52,262 nucleotides of DNA from Paracoccaceae bacterium (GTDB taxonomy: Bacteria > Pseudomonadota > Alphaproteobacteria > Rhodobacterales > Rhodobacteraceae): NCBI GenBank assembly GCA_014239455.1, contig JAAZYV010000026.1, positions 1-52,262 on the forward strand. The letters are read 5' to 3'. Numbering within the stretch: the stretch's first letter is position 1; the number at the start of each line of letters is the position of its first letter. The translations under genes were made by a program, and so were the position numbers. A model generated the notes under the pieces. The model did no database searches. It saw only the letters and a program-made list of their open reading frames with translations, and was not told where the DNA came from. Of the stretch, positions 7,812 through 16,515 are shown in pieces.

Positions 7812-8741
7812 TTAAAGTTTTTCTGTTAGTTCTGGAACAATGTTAAAGAGGTCTCCAACTAAACCATAGTCGGCCACCTGAAAAATAGGTGCTTCTTCGT
7901 CCTTATTAATTGCGACAATAATTTTACTATCTTTCATTCCAGCCAGATGTTGAATGGCGCCAGAAATTCCAATAGCTATATAAAGGTCTGGAGCCACTAC
8001 TTTGCCTGTTTGACCTACCTGCCAATCATTTGGGGCAAAGCCCGAATCTACTGCTGCCCTTGATGCCCCTACTGCGGCTCCGAGTTTGATGGCTAGACTT
8101 TCTATTATCTCAAAGTTTTCTTCACTGCCTATACCTCTACCACCTGATACAACTACCTTTGCTGAAGTCAATTCCGGTCGATCAGTATCCTGTATCTTAT
8201 CTTCAATCCAGCATGATAAATCATTTTTTGTTTCGATATTATTCAGATTTTCAATAGGGCAATTATTGCCTTGGGAAACTAATTCAAAGTTTGCAGTTCT
8301 GATAGTTATTACCTTTTTTGAATCTGTGCTTTTAACCACCTGAAGAGCATTACCTGCATATATTGGTCTTTCAAATGTATTTTCAGAAATTACTTTTGAT
8401 ATATCCGTGATAATCATTACATCCAGTAGAGCAGATACCCTTGGTAAGATGTTTTTTCCATATGCCGTAGCTGCAGAAACTATATAATCATAATCTTTTG
8501 ACAAACTTACTATCAATTTAGCCATTGATTCAGCTAAACCGTTTGCAAAGATTTCATTGCTGGCAGTTAAAACTTTGACTACGCCATCAAATTTTGCTGC
8601 TTCCTTCGATGCATTATCAGCATTCTTGCACGCGCATAGTACAGAAACTTCTCCCAGCCCTGAAATTGCGCAAATAGTTTTTCCTGTTTGATCAGATGAC
8701 AATTCATCATTAGTTATATCTGCAATAACAAGTACAGCCAT
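7812..8741 (-). CDS. etfA: Electron transfer flavoprotein, alpha subunit
   Basis: FAD-binding subunit of the ETF that takes electrons from acyl-CoA dehydrogenases (including Mcd at 3203-4840) to ETF-ubiquinone oxidoreductase. The C-terminal domain shows the FAD-binding ETF signature LYIAIGISGAIQHLAGM followed by IVAINKDEEAPIFQVADYGLVGD. Length 309 is standard. The ATG lies one base after the etfB stop, with an AGGAG ribosome site inside the end of etfB, so the two subunits are co-translated in equal amounts. Confidence 0.96.
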   Translation of the reverse strand: MAVLVIADITNDELSSDQTGKTICAISGLGEVSVLCACKNADNASKEAAKFDGVVKVLTASNEIFANGLAESMAKLIVSLSKDYDYIVSAATAYGKNILPRVSALLDVMIITDISKVISENTFERPIYAGNALQVVKSTDSKKVITIRTANFELVSQGNNCPIENLNNIETKNDLSCWIEDKIQDTDRPELTSAKVVVSGGRGIGSEENFEIIESLAIKLGAAVGASRAAVDSGFAPNDWQVGQTGKVVAPDLYIAIGISGAIQHLAGMKDSKIIVAINKDEEAPIFQVADYGLVGDLFNIVPELTEKL

Positions 8742-8742
8742 A

Positions 8743-9504
8743 TCAAATCACTCCTGCATCATTTTTTAATTTTTCTACAAGTTCGTTTACCGAAGAGACT
8801 TTGATTCCAGCCGGCCTTTCAGCAGGTTCATTTGTCTCTATAATCTCCAATCTATTTTTAATCTGGACATTGAAATCCTTGGGTTCTTTTTGTTCGAGAG
8901 GTTTTCTTTTTGCTTTCATGATATTTGGTAGGCTTGCATATCTAGGCTCATTCAATCTCAAGTCTACAGAGATAACAGACGGTAAAGTAACCTCAACTAC
9001 TTGTAGTCCTCCGTCTACCTCTCGGGTTACTTTAACTTTCTCTGCAGCTAACTCGAGTTTTGATGCAAATGTTGCTTGCGAACACCCCATTAGCGCTGAC
9101 AGCATTTGTGCGGTTGCATTCATGTCGTTATCAATGGCTTGCTTCCCACATAGAATCAAATCAGTTTTTTCTTTGCCGACAATCGCGTGTAAGATTTTGG
9201 CCACATCCAGTGGTTCAATGTCTTGGTTAACATCATCAGTTGCCACTACTAGTATTGCCCTATCTGCGCCCATTGCTAAAGCAGTTCTGAGGGTCTCCTG
9301 TGATTGAGATGCTCCAATAGATACGGCAATGATTTCTTCAGCCTTTCCAGATTCTTTTATTCTTATCGCCTCCTCAAGGGCTATCTCATCGAAAGGGTTC
9401 ATAGACATCTTGATATTTGTGAGATCTACACCGCTGCCATCAGATTTAACTCTGACTTTTACGTTATAATCTATGACTCTTTTAACGGGCACCAAAATCT
9501 TCAT
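8743..9504 (-). CDS. etfB: Electron transfer flavoprotein, beta subunit
   Basis: AMP-binding partner of EtfA. It begins [19 protein letters not shown], the family N-terminus, and includes [32 protein letters not shown] and the ETF-beta signature region [20 protein letters not shown]. The 253 residues are typical. A good ribosome site (AGGAAG, seven bases before ATG) is visible. A 112-base spacer separates it from the upstream pduO gene and may hold its own promoter; a short inverted repeat TCCAA-N7-TTGGA lies in that spacer, of unknown meaning. Confidence 0.96.
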   Translation of the reverse strand: MKILVPVKRVIDYNVKVRVKSDGSGVDLTNIKMSMNPFDEIALEEAIRIKESGKAEEIIAVSIGASQSQETLRTALAMGADRAILVVATDDVNQDIEPLDVAKILHAIVGKEKTDLILCGKQAIDNDMNATAQMLSALMGCSQATFASKLELAAEKVKVTREVDGGLQVVEVTLPSVISVDLRLNEPRYASLPNIMKAKRKPLEQKEPKDFNVQIKNRLEIIETNEPAERPAGIKVSSVNELVEKLKNDAGVI

Positions 9505-9616
9505 AATAAGCTTCCTAATTAAACGTGGATTTTAATTCTATTCATTTCTAATCTGTCTTATAAAATATTCCAATGTAAATTTGGATCTTTGTCACACTTT
9601 AATCTTAATTAATAGA

Positions 9617-10195
9617 TCAAGGTATTCGATTCAGCGCGGGCTTCCAGAGGATGTCTTTTTTTCCATTATCATTTGATTTTCTAGCTGCTACAAAAAACCA
9701 ATCAGAAAGACGGTTAAGATATTTCAGAATCTCTAAGTTTATTTGTTCATTTCGCATCAATTCAACCACCCGACGTTCAGCTCGGCGGCAAATTGTTCTG
9801 CAAAGATGCAATTTTGAGGCAATTTTATTTCCACCAGGTAAAACGAAGGATCTTATAGGATCAATATCTTTGTTCATATCATCTATCTCTGATTCTAACC
9901 TCAAAGTAAGTGACTTTTCTAACCTTAAGGGTTGAGAATCCCCACTTTTTACATCATTTTGGGGTAGACATAGGTCAGCACCGATGTCGAATAAATCATT
10001 TTGTATACATTGAAGAGATTTTTTTAAATTTTTATTTATATCCATGCAGGTGACAGTACCAATTAAAGAATTTAGTTCATCTATTGTTCCATATGATTCG
10101 ACTCTAGTCGAAAATTTCTCAACCCTTTCCCCATCACCAAGCTCAGTCTTTCCATCGTCACCTTTTTTTGTATAAATCTTGTTTAACAATATCAT
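9617..10195 (-). CDS. pduO: ATP:cob(I)alamin adenosyltransferase, PduO type
   Basis: Transfers the adenosyl group of ATP to cob(I)alamin to make coenzyme B12. The N-terminal ATP loop is YTKKGDDGKTELGDGERVEK, followed by SYGTIDELNS. Further on are FVLPGG and the helix CRTICRRAERRVVEL with the conserved R-R-A-E-R. The 192 residues match the trimeric PduO/MMAB family. The start ATG is three bases after the preceding membrane protein's stop, with AAGGAT as ribosome site. Its product is the cofactor of ethylmalonyl-CoA and methylmalonyl-CoA mutases, consistent with the mcd gene and ETF nearby. Confidence 0.92.
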   Translation of the reverse strand: MILLNKIYTKKGDDGKTELGDGERVEKFSTRVESYGTIDELNSLIGTVTCMDINKNLKKSLQCIQNDLFDIGADLCLPQNDVKSGDSQPLRLEKSLTLRLESEIDDMNKDIDPIRSFVLPGGNKIASKLHLCRTICRRAERRVVELMRNEQINLEILKYLNRLSDWFFVAARKSNDNGKKDILWKPALNRIP

Positions 10196-10198
10196 CGA

Positions 10199-10411
10199 TC
10201 ATCCTTTCTTATCAAAAAAAACAAAAGTAACAATTAAAACTACCGCTATGGCTTGTAAGATAATTCTTATGCGCATAAATTTGTTGGAATATTTCCTACC
10301 AAATTGCCCGCCTTTAGCGAAGGAACCTATCCCTAACATGAGTATCAGCAGTACAAGGAAACATGTGATGACAGCTATTATTAGTAAAGGCGATGACATT
10401 ACAAACACCAT
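10199..10411 (-). CDS. Small twin-transmembrane protein, HIG1 domain type
   Basis: A 70-residue inner-membrane protein with two hydrophobic helices (about 7-31 and 48-66) joined by a basic, glycine-containing loop with the pattern GxFGRKYSNKFMRxRI, as in the hypoxia-induced HIG_1_N family. In alphaproteobacteria a member of this family regularly sits just before pduO-etfBA, as here. Relatives are linked to assembly or modulation of respiratory complexes; the role here is inferred. The start could be the ATG at 10411 or the one at 10399; neither has a strong ribosome site. Confidence 0.75.
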   Translation of the reverse strand: MVFVMSSPLLIIAVITCFLVLLILMLGIGSFAKGGQFGRKYSNKFMRIRIILQAIAVVLIVTFVFFDKKG

Positions 10412-10446
10412 AGTCTATTGAGGATGACAAAAGCTTGACTGCCGTA

Positions 10447-11286
10447 TCAGATTTTGAACATCCAGTCCAGTAACTTAGTTGGTAAAGTATTGACGAGTAT
10501 TCCCGCAACCAAAGTCTGTGGGGTTATCATGTACCGGCATTTTGGGTTTTTTGTATTCAGGGCTTTTTCTAACACTTTGGTTACGGATTTTGGTTGGAGC
10601 TGAAAGTCTTTGAGGAGATTTGAATTAGATTCATTGTAGAGCCTTTTCATAACTATATCCTCATAAATCTTGTTGTGAGTGGAATCTTGCCAACTTACCC
10701 ATTTCTCAAAATGTTTGCGGGAATTTTGTCGTATTTTTGTATTTATAGGTCCAGGCTGTAACAGAATTATCTTTACAGGATTGTCGTAAATTTCCCGCCT
10801 CATGGCATCAGTAAGGGCTTCTAGCGCAAATTTGGTAGCCGAGTAGGCCCCCCTATAAGGAAGTGAAAGAAAACCGAGAACCGAGGAACAATTAACAATT
10901 CTTGGATCTTCTGCTTTCAGCATTAAAGGTAAACATCTATTTATCAGATCAAATTGACCAAAAACATTAACTTCAAATATTTCTCTTAGGGCGTCTCTTG
11001 GCAAGTCTTGTATTGCTCCAGGAGTAGCAAAAGCTGCATTATTAAATATTGCATCCAATTTTGATGATGTTTTCTCTTTTATTATATTTGTGGCAGAAAT
11101 AATGGATTCGTCATGGCTAAGGTCGAGTGGAAAACTTTCTATGCCCATTTCCTCAAAATACTCACAATCTTTTTTTGACCTGCAAGAGGCAAAGACTCGC
11201 CAACCTCTATTATTTAATGTTAGAGCAGCATCATAACCTATTCCACTCGAGCAGCCCGTAATCAGGATATTTTTTTTGGTTTTCAT
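10447..11286 (-). CDS. Short-chain dehydrogenase/reductase family oxidoreductase
   Basis: NAD(P)-dependent oxidoreductase of the classical SDR family, 279 residues. Visible are the cofactor motif TGCSSGIG near the N-terminus, NNAA, the catalytic Ser in NCSSVLG and the active-site YSATK, followed by LQPGPINT. The arginine after the second beta-strand (ASCRSKKD) hints at NADP preference. The extended C-terminus with a hydrophobic end resembles retinol-dehydrogenase-like members. The substrate cannot be told. It is transcribed divergently from parC with a 45-base gap and lies upstream of the HIG1/pduO/etf run on the same strand. Confidence 0.88.
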   Translation of the reverse strand: MKTKKNILITGCSSGIGYDAALTLNNRGWRVFASCRSKKDCEYFEEMGIESFPLDLSHDESIISATNIIKEKTSSKLDAIFNNAAFATPGAIQDLPRDALREIFEVNVFGQFDLINRCLPLMLKAEDPRIVNCSSVLGFLSLPYRGAYSATKFALEALTDAMRREIYDNPVKIILLQPGPINTKIRQNSRKHFEKWVSWQDSTHNKIYEDIVMKRLYNESNSNLLKDFQLQPKSVTKVLEKALNTKNPKCRYMITPQTLVAGILVNTLPTKLLDWMFKI

Positions 11287-11331
11287 TAGGTAGATACTTA
11301 CAGAGAATTAAAAAACTAGTATAAGACAATA

Positions 11332-13578
11332 ATGCAAAAAGACACGGAAAAGAATAGAGATTCGAATTCTTCGATAATCTTAAATGAGCAATTGGATAAG
11401 GCATTAGGTGATAGATATCTAACCTATGCTATTTCTACAATTACTGATAGAGCACTTCCCGATAGCAGAGATGGCTTAAAACCAGTCCATAGGCGTATTC
11501 TTTATGCTATGAGGCAATTAAAACTAAGTCCAAATGGCTCTTTCAGAAAATGTGCCAAGATTGTAGGGGAAGTCATGGGAAATTACCATCCCCATGGTGA
11601 TAAAGCCATTTATGACTCTCTGGTGAGATTGGCTCAAACTTTTAACACGAGATATCCTTTAGTTGAAGGTCAAGGTAATTTTGGTAACATTGATGGGGAT
11701 AATGCAGCTGCCCAAAGGTATACAGAAGCTAAGCTTAGTGAAATAGCAATGATTATGCTTGATGGTTTGGACGAGTCGGCAGTAGCTTTCAAGGACAACT
11801 ACGATGGTTCTGAGCAAGAACCTGAGGTTCTTCCAGCTTTCTTTCCTCAGCTTTTGGCTAATGGTGCTTATGGAATAGCTGTTGGCATGGCAACAAGCAT
11901 ACCACCTCACAACATAGCAGAGATATGTGATGCAGCTATCCAAATAATTAAAAAACCTGAACTTTCTCATTCAGACTTAATGAAAGTTTTCAAAGGACCT
12001 GACTTTCCTACAGGCGGAATAGTGGTTGAATCAAAGGAATCAATTTTGGAATCCTATAAGCAAGGTAGAGGGAGTTTCAGGGTTCGTGCTCGTTATCATA
12101 AGGAAGATTTATCAAGAGGGTGTTGGCAAATTGTAATTACTGAAATTCCTTATGGGATTCAAAAAGCTAAATTAATTGAAAAACTGGCTGACATGATAAA
12201 TGAGAAAAAGCTCAGTATTATTTCTGATCTTAGAGATGAAAGTGCTGAAGATATTAGGGTTGTCATAGAGCCTAAAACTAGGAGTATTAGCCCTGAAGGT
12301 TTAATGGAAATTCTCTTTAAAAGAACAGAATTAGAGTCCCGATTCTCCTTAAACATGAATGTTTTAATTGATGGAAAAGTTCCAAAAGTTTCAAGCTTAC
12401 GTGAATTATTAAATGAATATTTGAGACATTCGAGAGATGTCTTGATACGAAGATCTAAATTTAGGTTAGAAAATATTGAAACCAGATTACACCTTTTAGA
12501 GGGATATCTTGTGGCATTTTTTAACCTTGATAAGGTTATAAATATTATACGATATAACGATGAACCGAAGCTTGACCTGCAAAATGAATTTGATCTTACT
12601 GAAAAACAAGCTGAAGCTATTTTAAACATGAGACTTCGTTCTTTACGTAAATTAGAGCAAATACAATTAGAGACTGAAAAAGATCAATTGCTCAAAGAAA
12701 GGTTAGATTTAGAACTTTTATTAGAAAATGAACAAGAACAGGCCCTGCGAATTAAAAGTGATATTGAAAGTCTTAAGAGAAAGTTAAGTTCTCATTCTGA
12801 TCTTTTTGATAGACGAACTGACATCGAAGAATTTAAAGAAGTGGAACAATCAGAAATTCCAGAATTAATTGAATCGGAGGATGTGACTATCATAGTTTCC
12901 AAACTTGGTTGGATCAGGGTAATCAAAGTACGAGATTTGAATCCTAATGAGGTAAAGTATAGGGAAGGAGATGAACAAAGGTTTGTACTTAAAGCTAACA
13001 CATCTGATAAGCTACTTATTTTTGGCAGCAATGGCCACGTATATACAGTTCTGGTAAGTCAACTACCCAGTGGTAGGACGCATGGAGAGCCAATAAGATT
13101 GATTACAGATTTACCTAATCAGGCTGACATTATCAATGTGTATGTGTTTAACCTGGGTCTTCGGGCAATAGTAGCATCTTCAGCGGGTGATGGATTCATA
13201 ATAAATTTCAAACACATGTTAGCACAGACCAAAACAGGGAAAAAATTCCTCAACTTGAAATCAGGAGTATTTGCAAAGTGTCTAATAATGGTTAGGGGGG
13301 AGTTTGTTGCAACAGTAGGTTCTAACCGCAAATTATTAGTTTTTAACATAAATGAATTACCTGAACTTGCACGTGGCAAGGGAGTAAGATTACAAAAATT
13401 TAAGGATGCAGAGCTTTCAGATATTACATCATTTCAAGCCAATGCTGGTTTGGAGTGGCAAGATTCATCTGGCAGAAAGAAAGTAGAAAAAAATCCATTA
13501 AATTGGTTGGGAAAGCGAGCTCAGTCCGGGAAGATGGCACCAAGGGGTTTTCCAAGAAATAATGAGTTTAATTTGTGA
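11332..13578 (+). CDS. parC: DNA topoisomerase IV subunit A
   Basis: Breakage-and-rejoining subunit of topoisomerase IV, which decatenates replicated chromosomes. The N-terminal winged-helix domain has RALPDSRDGLKPVHRRILYAM, the HPHGD block (86-90) and catalytic Tyr130 in AAQRYTEAKLSE; the tower and coiled coil follow. The C-terminal beta-pinwheel is shorter than that of GyrA and lacks a GyrA box (QRRGGKG), which together with 748 residues favours ParC over GyrA. The residue after HPHGD is Lys91, where quinolone-sensitive enterobacterial enzymes have Ser. It stands alone between a divergent SDR gene and convergent nusB. Confidence 0.94.
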   Translation: MQKDTEKNRDSNSSIILNEQLDKALGDRYLTYAISTITDRALPDSRDGLKPVHRRILYAMRQLKLSPNGSFRKCAKIVGEVMGNYHPHGDKAIYDSLVRLAQTFNTRYPLVEGQGNFGNIDGDNAAAQRYTEAKLSEIAMIMLDGLDESAVAFKDNYDGSEQEPEVLPAFFPQLLANGAYGIAVGMATSIPPHNIAEICDAAIQIIKKPELSHSDLMKVFKGPDFPTGGIVVESKESILESYKQGRGSFRVRARYHKEDLSRGCWQIVITEIPYGIQKAKLIEKLADMINEKKLSIISDLRDESAEDIRVVIEPKTRSISPEGLMEILFKRTELESRFSLNMNVLIDGKVPKVSSLRELLNEYLRHSRDVLIRRSKFRLENIETRLHLLEGYLVAFFNLDKVINIIRYNDEPKLDLQNEFDLTEKQAEAILNMRLRSLRKLEQIQLETEKDQLLKERLDLELLLENEQEQALRIKSDIESLKRKLSSHSDLFDRRTDIEEFKEVEQSEIPELIESEDVTIIVSKLGWIRVIKVRDLNPNEVKYREGDEQRFVLKANTSDKLLIFGSNGHVYTVLVSQLPSGRTHGEPIRLITDLPNQADIINVYVFNLGLRAIVASSAGDGFIINFKHMLAQTKTGKKFLNLKSGVFAKCLIMVRGEFVATVGSNRKLLVFNINELPELARGKGVRLQKFKDAELSDITSFQANAGLEWQDSSGRKKVEKNPLNWLGKRAQSGKMAPRGFPRNNEFNL

Positions 13579-13652
13579 AAATTCTTAGCAGCTATAAAAT
13601 TTTTTGAAATCGGCTCAAGATTAAAAGTACCATTGAACAAATTTAGGAGGAT

Positions 13653-14126
13653 TTAAGAGTTCTCCTTTTCCATAATATTTTTAGCCAGAGCATCTAAAAC
13701 GCCATTTGCTAATTGACATTGTTTTCCTTTTGGAAAGAAAGCTTTGGCAATATCAAGAAACTCGTTAATGACGACTTTCGGCGGTGTTCCTAGTAAGAGT
13801 TCAGAACAAGCAGCTCTGAAAATTGATCTTAAAATGGGATCGATCCGCTCGATCGGCCAACCTTCCTTCAGCAAACTTTCTATTGATTGATCAATAAAGT
13901 TTTGTTTTTCAATAGTTTTTTTTAATATTTGGCGAAACAATGCTAAGTCAGCTTTGACAAAATTGTTGAGTTTATGATTCTCCTTGTCTCGATAATTTGT
14001 AAACTCTAACAGGACTTGTTCTAGTGCAATATTATCTGATTCCATTTGAAAGAGAGCTTGAACGGCATAAAGTCTTGATACAGCCTTTGATATTTTTTTT
14101 TCAGGATGGACATTTTTTTTAATCAT
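13653..14126 (-). CDS. nusB: Transcription antitermination factor NusB
   Basis: Partner of NusE (S10) in boxA-dependent antitermination of rRNA operons. All-helical protein with SRLYAVQALFQMES near the N-terminus, ERIDPILRSIFRAACSELL, and the PPKVVINEFLDIAKAFF stretch, then GVLDALAK at the end. The frame is open to an ATG at 14159 that would overlap ribH by 11 bases. The ATG at 14126 is preferred because a GGGGGAA ribosome site precedes it and the family homology begins soon after; this gives 157 residues. ribH-nusB is a widespread coupling. Confidence 0.93.
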   Translation of the reverse strand: MIKKNVHPEKKISKAVSRLYAVQALFQMESDNIALEQVLLEFTNYRDKENHKLNNFVKADLALFRQILKKTIEKQNFIDQSIESLLKEGWPIERIDPILRSIFRAACSELLLGTPPKVVINEFLDIAKAFFPKGKQCQLANGVLDALAKNIMEKENS

Positions 14127-14148
14127 ACTTTTCCCCCACACAGCACAA

Positions 14149-14619
14149 TTAGGCATCACTATATTTCATGCTTAAGAGCATCAAGCCTATAGCCGCTCTG
14201 GCCGCGTCTCCTCCTTTGTCTTGTTTATTGGGATCAGACCTTTCTAATGCTTGTTTAAAATTTTCTACCGTAATTATACCGTTACCAATACAAATCCCTC
14301 GAGTGCTCAATTGAATTAGGCCCTGAGCACTGTTTTGACTTACTACCTCATAGTGGGTTGTTTCTCCTCTGATTACACATCCTAGGGCAACAAATCCTTC
14401 AAAATGCCTGCTAACTAAGCTAATAGCACCAGGTATTTCCAAAGCACCATCGACTTGAATAATATCGAAAGCTATATTTAAATCAGATATAACCTTTGTT
14501 GCTCCCGAAACTAAGTTGTCAGTTATTTCTGAATAGTAAGGAGAGACTACTAGTGCTATCTTGATAGAGTGATCTAGCTTTTTGAAATCTTTTGTCTTAT
14601 TGAATTTGGTTAGTTTCAT
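14149..14619 (-). CDS. ribH: 6,7-dimethyl-8-ribityllumazine synthase
   Basis: Condenses 3,4-dihydroxy-2-butanone-4-phosphate with the ribitylamino-pyrimidine to give lumazine, the penultimate step of riboflavin synthesis. Motifs in order are ALVVSPYYSEITD, DGALEIPGA, LGCVIRGETTHYEVV with the catalytic His, NGIITVEN, and KGGDAARA. At 156 residues it is a normal lumazine synthase subunit. Its ATG overlaps the ribBX stop by four bases, so the two are translationally coupled. Confidence 0.95.
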   Translation of the reverse strand: MKLTKFNKTKDFKKLDHSIKIALVVSPYYSEITDNLVSGATKVISDLNIAFDIIQVDGALEIPGAISLVSRHFEGFVALGCVIRGETTHYEVVSQNSAQGLIQLSTRGICIGNGIITVENFKQALERSDPNKQDKGGDAARAAIGLMLLSMKYSDA

Positions 14620-15746
14620 CTTTTACCAAAACTCTTTATCGGTATAGTTTCTGAAATTTTTAGTTCATAACCTTCTAGGCCAATTAACTTTGGAGTACCA
14701 GAATTCGTTAGTAGGCGGATATTTTTTACTCCAATAGCATTTAAAATTTGAGCACCTATGCCATATTGCCTAATAATGTTGGGGGAATTTTCTGTCTTCT
14801 GTTCCAAAGGTTCCACATTATTCAGTAATACCAAAACCCCCTTGCCTTGTTCATTGATTTGCAACATGGAGTCACTTATTTGGTTCACGCGTTTTTGTTC
14901 AATTCCAAGAAGATCAGTAAAGGTGTTAGAAACATGCATCCTGACCATAACAGGGTCAGCCTCTAGAATGTGACCCTTAGAAAGACTATGGTGCTCTGCC
15001 CCAGAGATTTCATCTCTGAATGTTCTTAACTCCCAATCTCCACCATAAACAGAAGTCACATTTTCACAAGTGACCTCTTTAACTAGATTATCATTCCTTC
15101 TTCGGTATGCTATGAGATCAGATATAGTGCCTAACTTTAAGTTGTGGTATTGAGCAAAAGCTACCAAGTCAGGCATCCTTGCCATTGTTCCATCTTTATT
15201 CATTATTTCACAAATTACCCCAGATGGGTTTAAACCTGCAAGGCGAGCAATGTCAACGGCGGCCTCTGTATGTCCTGCCCGCACCAAAACCCCGCCCTTT
15301 CTCGCTTTCAGAGGGAAGATGTGCCCAGGGGTTGCTATTTCATTTGGTCCAGAAAGTGGATTTATTGCTGTTGAGATAGTTCGAGCTCTGTCATGAGCTG
15401 AAATTCCTGTGGTTACACCGTCCTTGGCCTCTATTGAAACAGTAAAGGCTGTTTCATGCCTGGAAGAGTTGGATGCTGACATTAATGGTAATCTCAAAGC
15501 TTCAATTCTCTCAGGTGTAAGTGATAAACAAATCAATCCTCTTCCATAAGTTGCCATAAAGTTTATGGTTTCTGGAGTTGACATTTGGGCTGGTATGATA
15601 AGATCTCCCTCGTTCTCTCTATCTTCATCATCCGCTAGGATAAACATTCTACCATTTCTAGCCTCTTCGATTATTTCTTCAATATCGGCTATGGCTTTTT
15701 GGCCAAAGGAATTCTGGGAGGGCTTCTTTTTCTTAAAGGATTCCAT
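14616..15746 (-). CDS. ribB: 3,4-dihydroxy-2-butanone 4-phosphate synthase with degenerate GTP cyclohydrolase II domain (RibBX type)
   Basis: The N-terminal half (about 15-215) is a full DHBP synthase: DDEDRENEGDLI with the acidic metal site, GRGLICLSLT, HxxxFTVSIEAKDGVTTGISAHDRA, and GHTEAAVDIARLAG. The C-terminal half (about 220-376) has the fold length of GTP cyclohydrolase II but lacks the zinc motif C-x10-C-x-C; that region reads VRMHVSNTFTDLLGIE with no cysteine. So only the DHBP step is expected, and GTP cyclohydrolase must come from another gene. Such hybrids (RibBX) are known in proteobacteria. It overlaps the ribE end by 14 bases and has an AGGA ribosome site seven bases before ATG. 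Confidence 0.92.
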   Translation of the reverse strand: MESFKKKKPSQNSFGQKAIADIEEIIEEARNGRMFILADDEDRENEGDLIIPAQMSTPETINFMATYGRGLICLSLTPERIEALRLPLMSASNSSRHETAFTVSIEAKDGVTTGISAHDRARTISTAINPLSGPNEIATPGHIFPLKARKGGVLVRAGHTEAAVDIARLAGLNPSGVICEIMNKDGTMARMPDLVAFAQYHNLKLGTISDLIAYRRRNDNLVKEVTCENVTSVYGGDWELRTFRDEISGAEHHSLSKGHILEADPVMVRMHVSNTFTDLLGIEQKRVNQISDSMLQINEQGKGVLVLLNNVEPLEQKTENSPNIIRQYGIGAQILNAIGVKNIRLLTNSGTPKLIGLEGYELKISETIPIKSFGKR

Positions 15747-16362
15747 TTATATTCCTAGGTTCGCACATGCGAGCAATATAGCGTGCCATTACATCTATCT
15801 CTAAATTAAAAACGTGACCAAGTTGGCAGTTTTTCCAATTAGTTACTTTTTGTGTATGTGGGATTATATTTACTGTAAATAGAGTATCATCAATTTCATT
15901 CACAGTTAGGGATGTTCCATTTAATGCAATTGAACCCTTGGGTGCAATGAAATTCTTGAGATTGTCAGGTGCCTGGAAGGTTAACTTGGTGCTTTTGTCA
16001 ACATTCTTTGAGCCAATTAGTTCTGCCACGCCATCTATATGACCAGTAACTATATGTCCACCCATTTCGTCACCCAACCTAAGAGACTTTTCCAAGTTAA
16101 TTTCTCTGCCAACGATCCATCCGCTTTCTTTATTTTTGATGGTTGTCTTAGATAATGTTTCGTTTGAAACTTCTACTTCATAGGATGTTCCCATTTCCTC
16201 ACGAACTTTATTGATAATTGTTAGGCAAATTCCATCGTGAGCAATTGATCCTCCTTCTACGACAGTTTGGTAATCATAAGAACAGAGAATTCTTGCTTTA
16301 AGAATTTTACCATCTTCCAAATCAGTTACTGTTCCAACACTTGAAATTATTCCCGTAAACAT
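15733..16362 (-). CDS. ribE: Riboflavin synthase, alpha subunit
   Basis: Dismutates two lumazines to riboflavin. The sequence starts MFTGIISSVGTV, the family hallmark, and has the two tandem lumazine-binding repeats, each with its own signature: VEGGSIAHDGICLTI in the first and APKGSIALNGTSLTVNEI in the second. The 209 residues match the family. Strong GAGAGAAAG upstream of ATG. Its end overlaps ribBX. A 153-base gap separates it from ribD; no FMN riboswitch consensus is seen there, only an 8-bp inverted repeat. Confidence 0.95.
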   Translation of the reverse strand: MFTGIISSVGTVTDLEDGKILKARILCSYDYQTVVEGGSIAHDGICLTIINKVREEMGTSYEVEVSNETLSKTTIKNKESGWIVGREINLEKSLRLGDEMGGHIVTGHIDGVAELIGSKNVDKSTKLTFQAPDNLKNFIAPKGSIALNGTSLTVNEIDDTLFTVNIIPHTQKVTNWKNCQLGHVFNLEIDVMARYIARMCEPRNINGIL

Positions 16363-16413
16363 CTTTCTCTCAAAAAGGTTAGGTATTTGGTTCGTATTAA
16401 AGAAGCTGCCAAC

Positions 16414-16449
16414 AGATTAGACATTATTTTGGACCTTGTCTTCTAATCT
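16414..16449 (-). other. 8-bp inverted repeat in the ribD-ribE gap
   Basis: AGATTAGA (16414-16421) is perfectly complementary to TCTAATCT (16442-16449), giving an 8-bp stem with a 20-base loop in the leader of ribE (the genes read on the minus strand). No T-run follows on the transcribed strand, so a terminator is unlikely. It may be a regulatory leader hairpin, an mRNA stability element, or chance. Confidence 0.25.
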
Positions 16450-16515
16450 TTATTATAGGAAAATTCAAATAGTTTTTGGTGCGGCTCATTAGCAAATTTG
16501 TAATTAATCAAGTTT

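Noticed and set aside
16363-16515. FMN riboswitch ahead of ribE
   Set aside because: None of the conserved RFN-element blocks is recognisable.
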